The notes beneath the pieces are model-generated. The model had not been told where the DNA came from, made no database searches, and saw only the letters and a program-made list of their open reading frames with translations. Of a stretch of DNA of 64,000 nucleotides, positions 1-8,365 are shown in pieces. The position numbers were made by a program, and so were the translations under genes. This stretch comes from Streptomyces sp. CMB-StM0423. Its GTDB lineage: Bacteria; Actinomycetota; Actinomycetes; Streptomycetales; Streptomycetaceae. Every line of letters starts with the position of its first letter. Within the stretch, counting starts at the first letter, position 1. The stretch lies in assembly GCF_002847285.1 (NCBI RefSeq), contig NZ_CP025407.1, positions 3,102,501 through 3,166,500 of the forward strand, read 5' to 3'.

Positions 1-234
1 GACGTCGACGTGGGCGCGGACCTGCGGGGGCTGCCGATGGACGAGCTGCGCGGGACGTACGACGCACGCTTCGGCGCCCGGGACACGGGCGGCCCGGGCG
101 TGGACGGCCTGGGCGCGGACGGCTCCGGTGCGGACGGCTCGGGCGCCGGTGGTTCTTCGGCGGACGGGACCGCGGACGTGGACGGGGACGTGGACGGGAG
201 CGGCCGGCGGCGCGGGCCGGGGAGCCGGGCGTAG
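1..234 (+). CDS. C-terminal end of a truncated gene, unknown function
   Basis: The frame is open from the first base to a TAG at 232-234, so this is the 3' end of a gene that begins before the window. The visible 77 residues start with a plausible structured stretch and then become a low-complexity tail of Gly, Ala, Asp and Ser built from short repeats (GADGSGADGSGAGG) ending in Arg/Gly. Nothing identifies a family. It converges on the DoxX gene, 50 bases away. Such tails are common at actinobacterial protein ends, so frame choice rests only on uninterrupted reading. Confidence 0.45.
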   Translation, partial: DVDVGADLRGLPMDELRGTYDARFGARDTGGPGVDGLGADGSGADGSGAGGSSADGTADVDGDVDGSGRRRGPGSRA

Positions 235-284
235 CGGCGGGGACGGCGGGTGCGTGATCCGGCGCGGACGCCGAAGCTCCCGCG

Positions 285-827
285 CTAGGCGAAGAGCTGC
301 TGGCCCTTCCTGCGGCGGCGGACGGCGAGCACCGAGTCCAGCGACCAGTACGGCGCGCCCGCCAGGATCAGCGGAATCCACGCGATCATGTACGGCAGGT
401 CCTGGCCGTAGTAGTACGGGTCCGCCGACCAGCTCATCGTGAACCACAGCGTCATCGACAGCAGCGCCCCGCCGGCCGCCGCCAGCCGCGCCCACAGCCC
501 GGCGAGCGTGCCGAGCCCGACCGCGATCTCGCCGAGCGAGATGGCGATCCCGAACTCCGTCGGCGCCTGCTGCGCCAGGTCCACCAGGGCCGGGATGGCG
601 ACGTCGGGCAGGGTGTCCAGGGTGTTGTGCAGCGAGCCGGGGCCGCTGGAGTCGAGGAAGGCGTCGTCGGTGAGCTTGTCGAAGCCGGCGTAGACGAACG
701 TGATGCCGAGGAAGATCCGCAGCGGCAGCAGCGCGAACCGGGCGGCGGCGGCGCGGAGTCCGCCGGGCGGCTCTCCCTGGGGCACCCTCCCGAGAACCGT
801 GGTGCCGGACGCTTGGTCCTGTGCCAT
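285..827 (-). CDS. DoxX family membrane protein
   Basis: The 180-residue protein has about four hydrophobic segments (roughly residues 33-52, 92-112, 114-134 and 147-163). It carries the DoxX-type N-terminal pattern LPLRIFLGITFVYAGFDKL, in which a first helix with a conserved Arg ends in G-x-x-K. DoxX proteins are small inner-membrane proteins, some linked to quinone or thiol metabolism and oxidative stress; the substrate here cannot be inferred. A cytoplasmic N-terminus of about 30 residues is Gly/Pro rich. The ATG at 827 is the first start in frame. It stands alone on the minus strand, with a dyad (909-925) in the gap before the next minus-strand gene. Confidence 0.8.
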   Translation of the reverse strand: MAQDQASGTTVLGRVPQGEPPGGLRAAAARFALLPLRIFLGITFVYAGFDKLTDDAFLDSSGPGSLHNTLDTLPDVAIPALVDLAQQAPTEFGIAISLGEIAVGLGTLAGLWARLAAAGGALLSMTLWFTMSWSADPYYYGQDLPYMIAWIPLILAGAPYWSLDSVLAVRRRRKGQQLFA

Positions 828-908
828 GTGTAGTCCGCCTCTCCTGCCGTGGACCGTGCCGGTGATCGCCCCGGCGCCGATACTTCATGTGTGGGAGGGG
901 ATACGTAA

Positions 909-925
909 AGCGTTTCGTGAACGCT
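909..925. promoter_or_regulatory. Inverted repeat upstream of doxX-type gene
   Basis: AGCGTT and AACGCT form perfect 6-bp arms around a 5-base centre, 82 bases upstream of the DoxX start, in a locally AT-richer stretch. It could be an operator or a weak terminator of the gene ending at 954. There is no run of T on either side, which favours an operator slightly. Confidence 0.25.
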
Positions 926-953
926 CAACCGGATCGGGTCGTTCGCGTCCGCC

Positions 954-2558
954 TCAGTCGACGATGTCGAGCAGGTACGGGGCGGACTCCGCGCCTCCGG
1001 CGGTGACGACCCGCAACTCCGTGCGGCCCGGCTCCACGTCCACCGGCACCGGGACCGTCAGCCGGGTGGCCGCGGGGTTGGCGAAGCCGCCGGGCACGGG
1101 GACCAGCGGTACGTACACGTGGACGGCGCCGATCCGCACGACCACGCGCGCCAGCAGCTCCGGCGACTCGGCGCCCGGCGGCACGAAGCCGGTGCCGCGC
1201 ACCTCGATGTCGTCGCCGGTACGGATCGCGGTGTGCAGGTCGCCGGGCTCGCGGACCCGGACGACGGAGAGCACGGCGGGCCGCCCGCCGTCGACCAGCC
1301 GGGCGGCCAGGTGCACCGCCGCGCTCACCGCGGCAAGCGCCGCCACGCCCCAGGGCAGCCCGGGCAACTGCTCGGGCTGTCGGCCGAGTTGCACCAGGGC
1401 GAAGAGCAGGGCGGCGGCGGAGACGACGACGTACTGGACGTCGACGGCGGCGGCGCGGCCGGCGTCGTCGGTGAGCAGGTCGGCGCCGCGGGGGCGGGCG
1501 GCGCGGGTCTTGGTCAGCCCGCCGCTGCGCAGCCGGTACGCGACGACGGCGCGGGCGCCGAGGGCGGCGGCCCACGCGACGGCGACGGTGACGACGAGCC
1601 CGGCGGCGCCGCCGGTGCCGGCGCCCGTGCCGGACCAGCCGAGGCCGTCGAGGAGCCGGTCGCGCGCCGCGGAACCGTCGGCGAGGGCCAGCGCGAGGGC
1701 CAAGTGCAGCAGGGCGTACCCGGCGAGCAGGGTCCAGGCGCCGGCCACCGCGCGGCCGGTCGACAGCCGGCCGTCCTCGCCGACGACGGGGGCGAGGAGC
1801 CCGCCGCGGGCGCGGTTCAGCCACGCGGCACCGGCGAGGAGTCCCGCGGTCAGCAGGGCGGCGAGCAGCGCCGCGGTACGGGCCCGGGTCCAGCCGGGGC
1901 CGAGGGCGGTGAGCCCGATGACGAGGAGGAGGGCGAGCAGGCCGGCGCCGGTGACGTACAGGCTGCGCCGCCACAGCGACGCCAGCCACGTACCGCCCGC
2001 GGCGGCGCCGCGCTCGGCGAGGGTGTCGGCGGAGCGGGTCAGCTCGTCGGAGACCCACTGGCGGGAGGCGCCGGGCGAGTAGGCGACCCCGGCGGGCACG
2101 CCCTCGCCGGCGGCGAAGCCGTCGCGGCGCCGGGCGAACTCGGCGGCGGGGTCGGGGGGTTCAGGGGCGGGCGCGGGAGCGGAACCGGAGCCGGGTTCGA
2201 ACCCGGGGGCGACGGAGCCGGACGGCTCGCCACCGGACCGGGAGACACCGGACCCGGACGGCTCGCCGGCCCCCGGCGATCCGCCCGCCGAACCGCTCCC
2301 GGCGCCGGGCAGGACGTTCGCGGCGCCCGCCTCGCCCGCCGTCGGCGTACCGCGCGTGCCCGAGTCCCCGGAGCCGAGCTGCGCAGGGACCTGCACGGCC
2401 CTCGTGGCCCTTCCGGCGTCCCCCGGCGGCATACCGCCCGCGGACCCTCCGCCTGCCGGCCCACCCGCCGCACCGGCACCAAGCGGTGCCGCGTCGCCCG
2501 CACCCGCCGGGCCCGCCGCAGGCGGCACCGTGTCGTCGCCCCCCGCTTCCACCGCCAC
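954..2558 (-). CDS. Large integral membrane protein, unknown function
   Basis: I do not recognise a named family. The first ~180 residues are disordered (Gly/Pro/Ser/Ala). A central region follows with about six transmembrane helices (for example SLYVTGAGLLALLLVIGL and TAALLAALLTAGLLAGAAWL). The last ~100 residues are beta-rich and contain GDDIEVRGTGFVPPG, resembling an IPT/Ig-like fold; that is inference. GTG at 2558 is chosen as start because AAGGGG lies six bases before it; an ATG ten codons upstream has no ribosome-binding site. It follows guaA on the same strand after 83 bases, so it may be cotranscribed with it. Confidence 0.6.
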   Translation of the reverse strand: MAVEAGGDDTVPPAAGPAGAGDAAPLGAGAAGGPAGGGSAGGMPPGDAGRATRAVQVPAQLGSGDSGTRGTPTAGEAGAANVLPGAGSGSAGGSPGAGEPSGSGVSRSGGEPSGSVAPGFEPGSGSAPAPAPEPPDPAAEFARRRDGFAAGEGVPAGVAYSPGASRQWVSDELTRSADTLAERGAAAGGTWLASLWRRSLYVTGAGLLALLLVIGLTALGPGWTRARTAALLAALLTAGLLAGAAWLNRARGGLLAPVVGEDGRLSTGRAVAGAWTLLAGYALLHLALALALADGSAARDRLLDGLGWSGTGAGTGGAAGLVVTVAVAWAAALGARAVVAYRLRSGGLTKTRAARPRGADLLTDDAGRAAAVDVQYVVVSAAALLFALVQLGRQPEQLPGLPWGVAALAAVSAAVHLAARLVDGGRPAVLSVVRVREPGDLHTAIRTGDDIEVRGTGFVPPGAESPELLARVVVRIGAVHVYVPLVPVPGGFANPAATRLTVPVPVDVEPGRTELRVVTAGGAESAPYLLDIVD

Positions 2559-2641
2559 CTCGTGCCCCCTTGACCGCAAGCCGTACATGTGATGAGAGCG
2601 AATTCTGCCCTACCGCCGCCGCGGCGGGGGCGCCGGGCCGC

Positions 2642-4216
2642 TCACTCCCACTCGATCGTCCCCGGCGGCTTCGACGTGACGTCCAGAACCACGCGGTTGA
2701 CGTCCGCCACCTCGTTCGTGATCCGCGTCGAGATCCGTGCCAGCACGTCGTACGGGAGCCGCGACCAGTCCGCGGTCATCGCGTCCTCCGACGACACCGG
2801 CCGGAGCACGACCGGGTGCCCGTACGTGCGCCCGTCGCCCTGGACGCCCACCGACCGCACGTCCGCGAGGAGCACCACCGGGCACTGCCAGATGTCGCGG
2901 TCGAGCCCGGCGGCGGTCAGCTCCTCGCGGGCGATGGCGTCGGCCTCGCGCAGCAGGTCGAGCCGGTCCTTCGTCACCTCGCCGACGATCCGGATGCCGA
3001 GCCCGGGGCCCGGGAACGGCTGGCGCTGCACCATCGCCTCGGGCAGCCCCAGCTCCTTGCCGACCATCCGGACCTCGTCCTTGAAGAGCCGCCGCAGCGG
3101 CTCGACCAGCTCGAAGTCGAGGTCTTCCGGCAGCCCGCCGACGTTGTGGTGGGACTTGATGTTCGCGGTGCCCGTGCCGCCGCCGGACTCCACGACGTCC
3201 GGGTAGAGCGTGCCCTGGACGAGGAAGCGCACCGGCGCGCCGGTCTCCCCCGCCGCGGCCACGATCTCGGCCTGCGCCTGCTCGAAGACCCGGATGAACT
3301 CCCGGCCGATGATCTTCCGCTTCTGCTCGGGGTCGGACACCCCGGCGAGGGCGGCGAGGAACCGCTCCGCCGCGTCGACGACCTTGAGCTGCACGCCGGT
3401 CGCGGCCACGAAGTCCTTCTCGACCTGCTCGGACTCGCCCTTGCGCATCAGCCCGTGGTCGACGTACACGCAGGTGAGCCGGTCCCCGATGGCCCGCTGG
3501 ACGAGCGCCGCGGCCACCGCCGAGTCCACGCCGCCGGACAGCGCGCAGATCGCCTGTGCGTCGCCGACCTGCGCGCGGACGGCGGCGACGGACTCCTCCA
3601 CGACGTTCGCGGTGGTCCAGGTGGGGGCGAGGCCGGCGCCGCGGTAGAGGAAGTGCTCCAGGACGAGCTGGCCGTGGGTGGAGTGCATGACCTCGGGGTG
3701 GTGCTGCACGCCGTACAGCTTCCGCTCGTCGTCCTCGAAGGCGGCCACCGGCACGCCCTCGGTCGACGCGGTGACCGTGAAGCCCGCGGGGGCGGCGGAG
3801 CAGGCGTCGCCGTGGGACATCCAGACGTCCTGGCGCTCGGGGGTGCCCGTGAAGAGGGTGGAGTCGGGGCGGGTGACGTCCAGTTGGGTACGCCCGTACT
3901 CGCGGCTCCCGGTGTTGTCGACCGTGCCCCCGAGGGCCTGGGCCATGAGCTGGAAGCCGTAGCACATGCCGAAGACGGGGACGCCGGCCGTGAAGATCGC
4001 CGGGTCGATGCCGGGGGCGTCCGCCGCGTACACCGAGGAGGGGCCGCCCGAGAGGATGATCGCCTTGGGGTTCTTCGCCAGGATCTCCGGCACCGGCATC
4101 GTGTGGGGCACGATTTCGCTGTAGATCCGGGCCTCGCGCACGCGGCGCGCGATGAGCTGGGCGTACTGGGCACCGAAGTCCACGACGAGAACGGTGTCGG
4201 GGGTCGCTGAGGTCAC
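2642..4216 (-). CDS. guaA: GMP synthase (glutamine-hydrolysing)
   Basis: This enzyme converts XMP to GMP using ATP and ammonia from glutamine, the last step of guanine nucleotide synthesis. The N-terminal class I amidotransferase domain has the nucleophile Cys85 in GMCYGFQ and a downstream HHPEV histidine/glutamate pair. The ATP-pyrophosphatase domain has the PP-loop [11 protein letters not shown] near residue 232. The C-terminal dimerisation domain ends [13 protein letters not shown], the standard GuaA terminus. With the GTG at 4216, preceded by GGAAGG, it is 524 residues, the normal size. The earlier in-frame ATG adds 22 residues absent from the family. Its partners guaB2 and guaB3 lie about 26 kb away in this window. 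Confidence 0.97.
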   Translation of the reverse strand: MTSATPDTVLVVDFGAQYAQLIARRVREARIYSEIVPHTMPVPEILAKNPKAIILSGGPSSVYAADAPGIDPAIFTAGVPVFGMCYGFQLMAQALGGTVDNTGSREYGRTQLDVTRPDSTLFTGTPERQDVWMSHGDACSAAPAGFTVTASTEGVPVAAFEDDERKLYGVQHHPEVMHSTHGQLVLEHFLYRGAGLAPTWTTANVVEESVAAVRAQVGDAQAICALSGGVDSAVAAALVQRAIGDRLTCVYVDHGLMRKGESEQVEKDFVAATGVQLKVVDAAERFLAALAGVSDPEQKRKIIGREFIRVFEQAQAEIVAAAGETGAPVRFLVQGTLYPDVVESGGGTGTANIKSHHNVGGLPEDLDFELVEPLRRLFKDEVRMVGKELGLPEAMVQRQPFPGPGLGIRIVGEVTKDRLDLLREADAIAREELTAAGLDRDIWQCPVVLLADVRSVGVQGDGRTYGHPVVLRPVSSEDAMTADWSRLPYDVLARISTRITNEVADVNRVVLDVTSKPPGTIEWE

Positions 4217-4329
4217 TGCTGCGGCCTTCCGGCGGTGGGAGGGAGATACCGCCGAGTCTATCGGCTGGCGGCGTCTCACCATGCGGGCCGCCTTTGGCCC
4301 CCGGGGGCCGGGGGTGAATACTGGCGGCC

Positions 4330-4398
4330 ATGCGCACGCGGAGCTTCCTCTTTACCTATGGCAACCGGCCCGTCCGGCTGCCATGGTCGTGCGCTTGA
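4330..4398 (+). CDS. Putative leader peptide upstream of chorismate mutase
   Basis: A 22-codon ORF starts seven bases after a possible -10 hexamer AATACT (4317-4322), so the message could be leaderless. The peptide contains two Phe, one Tyr and one Trp (FLFTY near the start, PW near the end), that is, all three end products of the chorismate branch. Its TGA is 22 bases before a perfect 10-bp hairpin, and the chorismate mutase gene begins 60 bases after the hairpin. CCGGCC at 4365-4370 inside the ORF is complementary to GGCCGG at 4427-4432 in the hairpin, as an antiterminator would need. This layout fits ribosome-mediated attenuation, but the aromatic codons are not clustered as in classical trpL, so regulation is inference. 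Confidence 0.4.
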   Translation: MRTRSFLFTYGNRPVRLPWSCA

Positions 4399-4420
4399 GC
4401 TGACAAGCGACTTCCCAGGC

Positions 4421-4444
4421 GCCCCGGGCCGGCAGGCCCGGGGC
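4421..4444 (+). terminator. Hairpin between leader ORF and chorismate mutase
   Basis: GCCCCGGGCC and GGCCCGGGGC are perfect 10-bp arms around a GGCA loop. No T tract follows directly, only GCGTTTG a few bases on. It could be an attenuator for the downstream gene. Confidence 0.5.
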
Positions 4445-4504
4445 GCGCTGCGTTTGCCGCCGCCGGGCGGCGGGCTCCGGGGCCGTGACCCCAGGAGCGA
4501 CGAG

Positions 4505-4831
4505 ATGAACGCAACCCAGTCGGGCGACCGCACCACGGCCCCCGCGCCGACCGGCACCACGGACCGGACCGGCGCCCGCACGGACGAGGCGGCGACGGAG
4601 ATCACGGACGCCCGCGAGCGGATCGACGACCTGGACACGCGGATCATCGCGCTGGTCGAGGAACGGATGGCGGTCTCGGCCCGCATCCAGAAGGCCCGCA
4701 TCGCGTCGGGCGGCCGCCGGGTGAACCTCTCCCGCGAAATGGAGATCCTGGCCCGCTACCGCGACCACCTGGGCCGCCCGGGCACGACCCTGGCGATGAC
4801 CCTCCTGGAACTCAGCCGCGGCCGGGTATGA
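4505..4831 (+). CDS. Chorismate mutase, AroQ class
   Basis: Chorismate mutase turns chorismate into prephenate for Phe and Tyr synthesis. This 108-residue form has a disordered N-terminus of about 35 residues, then the helical AroQ core: ITDARERIDDLDTRIIALV, the catalytic-type Arg/Lys in SARIQKARIASGGRR, and SREMEILARYRDHLG. AGGAG seven bases before ATG 4505 fixes the start. No prephenate dehydratase or secretion signal is attached, so it is a monofunctional cytoplasmic enzyme. A short ORF and hairpin precede it, suggesting attenuation. Confidence 0.88.
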   Translation: MNATQSGDRTTAPAPTGTTDRTGARTDEAATEITDARERIDDLDTRIIALVEERMAVSARIQKARIASGGRRVNLSREMEILARYRDHLGRPGTTLAMTLLELSRGRV

Positions 4832-4910
4832 CCGCCGCCCGGATGCCCGGGTGCTCCGCCGCCATGACGGGGGCCGGAGCACCGGGACGCCCCGAGCCGG
4901 GCGGCTCGGG

Positions 4911-5363
4911 TCACCGTGCAGGACTCCCGGCCGGGCCCCCGGCCACCGGCTCGACGACCACAGCCCACACCACCTTGCCGACCCCGCCCCGCGCGGCGAC
5001 ACCCCACCGGGAGGAGAGCGTCTCGACCAGGAGCAGCCCGTAGCCCCCGGCCTCGTCGGCCGCACGCCGCACCGGCCAGACGCCTGAGGCATCGTGCACC
5101 TCGATCCGCACCCCGCCGTCCTGCCGTACGAAACGCGTCTGGACCTCCCGCCCCGGCGGTACACGGGCATGAACGACGGCGTTCGTCACCAGCTCCGACA
5201 CCACCAGCACGGCCGGCTCCTCCAGCTCGGCCATCCCCCACCCGGCCAGCGCCTTACGCAACTGAGCCCGCGCCAGCCCCACGCACCTGGGATGCCTGCG
5301 CCACTGCCACTTCATCACGTGCATGTCAGGAATGCCCGCCTGATCGGTCGCCCTACTCGGCAT
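4911..5363 (-). CDS. ATP-binding anti-sigma regulatory factor-like protein (HATPase_c)
   Basis: The 150-residue protein has the GHKL ATPase fold of the RsbW/SpoIIAB group: the N box is SELVTNAVVHA, the G1-type box is VEVHDAS-like, and GGYGLLLVETLSSRWGV is the G2 box. In Streptomyces many such stand-alone domains exist; some bind sigma factors or anti-anti-sigma proteins, most are uncharacterised. The ATG at 5363 is preferred because GAGG lies nine bases upstream. It is transcribed divergently from a DUF5919-type regulator gene, an arrangement often seen around regulator pairs. No cognate sigma factor or antagonist gene is adjacent. Confidence 0.75.
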   Translation of the reverse strand: MPSRATDQAGIPDMHVMKWQWRRHPRCVGLARAQLRKALAGWGMAELEEPAVLVVSELVTNAVVHARVPPGREVQTRFVRQDGGVRIEVHDASGVWPVRRAADEAGGYGLLLVETLSSRWGVAARGGVGKVVWAVVVEPVAGGPAGSPAR

Positions 5364-5547
5364 CTGCTCCCGCCTCAAAGCTGGTACTCGGTCGGCTGCT
5401 GTGGACATGCCGCACAGTGGCATTACCGCTGGTCGCATTTCGATACCGCCCGCATCCCTCCTTCACTCGTTTCGGTATCACCTTGTATCTTCCCGGTCTC
5501 ATCCGGAGTATCGTGAGGGCCTCAAGCAGCCAGGGGTGAGGCAGCCT

Positions 5548-6390
5548 ATGGGCGAAGAAGTGGTGGCCATCAAGGCATTGGTCCGGCAGCGCCACCTCAG
5601 CTACGCGGGTTTCTGCCAGGAATGGGAGAAGATCGCGGAAGGGATTGACAAGAGGCTCAGCGGCAGCCACCCTGGGCACGCCCAGTTCTACCGGTGGTTA
5701 AAGGGAGACCTTCGGAGCGGAAAGCCTCGCACCGACTCCTGCAGAGTCCTTGAGACTATGTTTCCCGGCTGGACGATCGATGAGCTTTTCGCTCCTTACC
5801 GTGTAAGAGCGTCAGACAACCACCGGAAACTTCCCGGCCAGGGAAATCGACACCTCGACCTGACGGGTGTCTACATGTCCCGGCCGCAACTCCTGTCCGA
5901 GGTGCCGCTTGACGAAATGATCGAAAACGCCTCCCTCGTTCGGGCAAGCGGACTCTCCCTCAACCTTCTCGTTCAGCACTACCCGGACGCACAGATTCGC
6001 CGCTTGATCGAGTCCGGCACACGGTTCCAGTTACTCTTCCTGGATCCGGGCAGCGAGGCGATGAAGGTTCGCGAGCGCGAGGAAGGGTACGACATCGGGT
6101 TCCTGGCCGGCCTCACCGAGATCAACCTGAGGATCGCGAAGGAGCGCGTGCGCTCTCTTCTGGAGACAGAGAAACGCGATCGAGTCGAGATCGGCATCTC
6201 GAATGAGACCCTCAGGTTCAACATCACCCTCATCGATGACGCGACCGGGGTGATCCAGCCTTATCTTCCGCAGGCTCGCGGTGTGGATTCTCCGACGTTT
6301 CTGGTCGAGCGCAGGGCACACGGCGGTGAGCTTTTCCACGCGTACGAGCAGATCTTCACCTCACTCTGGGATCGAGCGACACTCCTATGA
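5548..6390 (+). CDS. DUF5919-type helix-turn-helix regulatory protein with TTA codons
   Basis: The 280-residue protein starts with an atypical HTH-like region (IKALVRQRHLSYAGFCQEWEKIA, with FYRWLKGDLRSG) and continues into a domain resembling DUF5919 or phospholipase-D-like sensor regions of Streptomyces regulators (LLFLDPGSEAMKVREREEGYD). ATG 5548 is preceded by GTGAGG six bases away. It contains TTA leucine codons at 5698-5700 and 6031-6033, so translation probably needs the developmental tRNA BldA. Base composition is visibly less GC-rich than its flanks. It overlaps the next gene by four bases (ATGA), so the two are cotranslated. Confidence 0.6.
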   Translation: MGEEVVAIKALVRQRHLSYAGFCQEWEKIAEGIDKRLSGSHPGHAQFYRWLKGDLRSGKPRTDSCRVLETMFPGWTIDELFAPYRVRASDNHRKLPGQGNRHLDLTGVYMSRPQLLSEVPLDEMIENASLVRASGLSLNLLVQHYPDAQIRRLIESGTRFQLLFLDPGSEAMKVREREEGYDIGFLAGLTEINLRIAKERVRSLLETEKRDRVEIGISNETLRFNITLIDDATGVIQPYLPQARGVDSPTFLVERRAHGGELFHAYEQIFTSLWDRATLL

Positions 6391-7172
6391 CCGACCTTGC
6401 CGATCTACTCAAAGTCGCCGACGGCGCCGTCGAACTCGCCAAGTCCATCATCGTCAGCCGCGACCCCGGCGAGATCACCGCCAAAGGCGACCGCGACATG
6501 GCGTCCGCGGTCGATTTCGCCGTCGAGGCGTCGGTGCGGGAGTATCTGGCCGGTCTGACTCCGGACATCGCCTTCCTGGGCGAGGAGGAAGGGAAGTCGC
6601 CGAAGGCAGGGCGGTTCATGTGGGCCCTGGATCCGGTTGACGGCACCGCAAACTTCGTTCGCGGTATCCCGCTCTGCTGTGTCTCTCTGGGGCTCTTCGA
6701 TGGTAAGCGCTGCGTACTCGGCGTCGTCGACCTGCCGTTCATGGGTGCCCGGTACCACGCCGTCGAAGGGGGTGGCGCGTACTGCGGATCAAGAAGGATC
6801 CACGCGAGCGGCACAAGCGACGTGAGCGCCGCCATCGTGTCCATCGGGGACTACGCCGTCGGCCCGGACGCGCGCGTGCGCAACGAGCAGCGGCTGGCGA
6901 TCACCGAGCGGCTTGCGGGACGGGTTCAGCGGGTGCGTATGTGGGGAACCGCGGCCCTGGACCTGGTGTGGGTCGCGGAAGGGAAGACCGACGCGAGCGT
7001 CATCTTGTCCAACAACCCTTGGGACACGTCGGCGGGCGTCGTGATTGCGCGCGAAGCCGGTGCGCGAGTTGTCTCCGCGTCCGGAAGCGCACACGACATC
7101 GACTCGGGCGAAACCATTGCCGTGGCCCCGGAGTTGCTTCCCCAGATCATTTCGCTGGTCCAGGAACAGTGA
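6387..7172 (+). CDS. Inositol monophosphatase family phosphatase
   Basis: The 261-residue protein has all metal-binding motifs of the lithium-sensitive phosphatase family: FLGEEEG (metal Glu), WALDPVDGTANF, and NNPWDTSAGVVIAREAG near the C-terminus. Family members hydrolyse inositol phosphates, histidinol phosphate, FBP or PAP, and the substrate cannot be told from sequence. Its start overlaps the stop of the regulator gene (ATGA), and a small unknown gene follows after 29 bases, so it sits in a three-gene cassette of lower GC than the surroundings. A role tied to the regulator rather than to central inositol metabolism is likely but inferred. Confidence 0.85.
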   Translation: MTDLADLLKVADGAVELAKSIIVSRDPGEITAKGDRDMASAVDFAVEASVREYLAGLTPDIAFLGEEEGKSPKAGRFMWALDPVDGTANFVRGIPLCCVSLGLFDGKRCVLGVVDLPFMGARYHAVEGGGAYCGSRRIHASGTSDVSAAIVSIGDYAVGPDARVRNEQRLAITERLAGRVQRVRMWGTAALDLVWVAEGKTDASVILSNNPWDTSAGVVIAREAGARVVSASGSAHDIDSGETIAVAPELLPQIISLVQEQ

Positions 7173-7201
7173 GCTGAATTTCTCGCGCGGAAGGGAGATC
7201 C

Positions 7202-7570
7202 GTGGACATCGATGAAGGCCGCATCTTTCGCGAGGCGTGGATTGAGGGGGTCAGGAAGCACTTTCCCGGCGAGCCGAAGCCCGGGTACGTCACACCGTGG
7301 GAGCAGACCCCGGACTGGGAGCGGGAGGCCGCGGCGGTCGTGGGTCGGCAGGTGCGGGAGTTCATCGAGCTGTCAGGCGGCAGCACGGCTCAACTGAGCA
7401 GGGAACAGCGCGGGCGCTTCGTCGCCACGTGCTGGATTGCGCAGATCCACTACCGCATCGAGGACCCGAAGCCAGGCTATGTCGCGGACTGGTCCGAGCT
7501 TCCCGGGTGGCAGCAGGAGACGGACGCGGACATCTTCGACGCCATCGAGAGGGCATCGGATCGGCGGTGA
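7202..7570 (+). CDS. Small unknown protein with an internal duplication
   Basis: The 122-residue acidic protein is not one I recognise. It contains two copies of a short unit: EPKPGYVTPWEQTPDWEREA near residues 23-42 and DPKPGYVADWSELPGWQQET near residues 87-106. The units share KPGYV, W, P-x-W and acidic residues. No signal peptide or membrane segment is seen. The GTG start at 7202 has GGGAG upstream. It closes the regulator-phosphatase cassette, and a long palindrome (7601-7628) follows. Confidence 0.6.
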   Translation: MDIDEGRIFREAWIEGVRKHFPGEPKPGYVTPWEQTPDWEREAAAVVGRQVREFIELSGGSTAQLSREQRGRFVATCWIAQIHYRIEDPKPGYVADWSELPGWQQETDADIFDAIERASDRR

Positions 7571-7600
7571 GAGCCCGGGGCGGGGGCTGTCCAGGAAGCG

Positions 7601-7628
7601 GGCCCCCGTCGACGCGTCGACGGGGGCC
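7601..7628. terminator. Bidirectional terminator palindrome
   Basis: A perfect 28-base self-complementary sequence (GGCCCCCGTCGAC and its complement, centre GC) lies between two convergent genes, 30 bases after the stop at 7570 and immediately before the stop at 7634. It contains two overlapping GTCGAC sites. Confidence 0.6.
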
Positions 7629-7633
7629 GTTCG

Positions 7634-8011
7634 CTACCTCGTGCCGGCTACGCCGATCAGATGGCCCTCGGGGTCTGTGAAGTGGCCTACCACCAGGGTT
7701 CCCGGGGTGCCCTCCGGGCCCATGCGGCGGGTGCCGCCCAGGGTCTCGGCCTTCTGGAGTGCCGCTTCCACGTCGGGGACGCCCACGTAGAACAGGACGC
7801 GGCCCTCGTAGCCCTCGCCGCCGCCGATGCCGCCGTTGATTCCTCCGTCCGTCGTGCTGCCGTCCACGAAGCCGTAGGTGCCGGGCTGGGAGACCGACTC
7901 GGTGGCCGCGTCGCCGACGCCGAACTCCCACCCGAACAACTCGCCGTAGTAGCTCCGGAGCTTCGCGGGGTCGCGTCCGATGACCTCGAAGTGCACCACG
8001 GGGTTTCCCAT
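7634..8011 (-). CDS. VOC (glyoxalase/bleomycin resistance-like) family protein
   Basis: A 125-residue single VOC module pair: VVHFEVIGRDPAKLRSYYGELFGWEF opens it and FTDPEGHLIGVAG closes it, with the typical Phe-Asp-Pro-Glu-Gly. VOC proteins are small metal-dependent enzymes or ligand binders; the substrate is unknown. ATG 8011 is chosen since AAAGGA lies six bases upstream. It is convergent with the small repeat protein gene, and no partner gene suggests a pathway. Confidence 0.8.
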   Translation of the reverse strand: MGNPVVHFEVIGRDPAKLRSYYGELFGWEFGVGDAATESVSQPGTYGFVDGSTTDGGINGGIGGGEGYEGRVLFYVGVPDVEAALQKAETLGGTRRMGPEGTPGTLVVGHFTDPEGHLIGVAGTR

Positions 8012-8080
8012 TGGATGTCCTTTCTGCGCTGATTGCCGAGTCGTCAATCATCGACCCGGGCCGGCGGCGAAAGTCATCGG

Positions 8081-8365
8081 TCAGGCGCGTTCCAGCAGCG
8101 TGGCGATCTCCGTGAAGCCGCGGTTGTCCGCGTGCTGGAGCGGCGTCACGCCGTCCTTGTCGGCGATGGCCGGGTCCGCGTCGGCGGTGAGGAGGAGGGC
8201 GACGATCTCCTGATGGTCCTTGCCGCCGTCGCCGAGGATCACCGCTTCGAGGAGGGCGGTCCAGCCGAGGTCGTTGACGTGGTCGACGTCCATGTCCGTG
8301 TGCTCGGTGACCCAGCGGACGTACGCGACGTGGCCGCGTTCCGGGGCGGGGATCAGCGACGTGCC
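8081..8365 (-). pseudogene. Ankyrin-repeat protein, 3' remnant
   Basis: The last ~90 residues read as ankyrin repeats (GWTALLEAVILGDGGKDHQEIVALLL, then DPAIADKDGVTPLQHADNRGFTEIATLL), matching the C-terminal repeats of longer bacterial ankyrin proteins. Upstream of about 8365 the frame becomes Arg/Pro-rich sequence with no repeat character, and no good start with a ribosome-binding site is seen. I take it as the 3' fragment of a deleted gene. A short functional protein starting internally cannot be excluded. Confidence 0.5.

Noticed and set aside
2486..4210. Long plus-strand frame antisense to guaA
   Set aside because: It reads as His/Arg/Asp-rich low-complexity sequence produced by the codon pattern of guaA on the other strand; no domain, start signal or family resemblance.
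5401..5547. Longer N-terminus for the DUF5919-type regulator
   Set aside because: The 49 upstream residues lie in the divergent promoter region, and ATG 5548 has a good ribosome-binding site.
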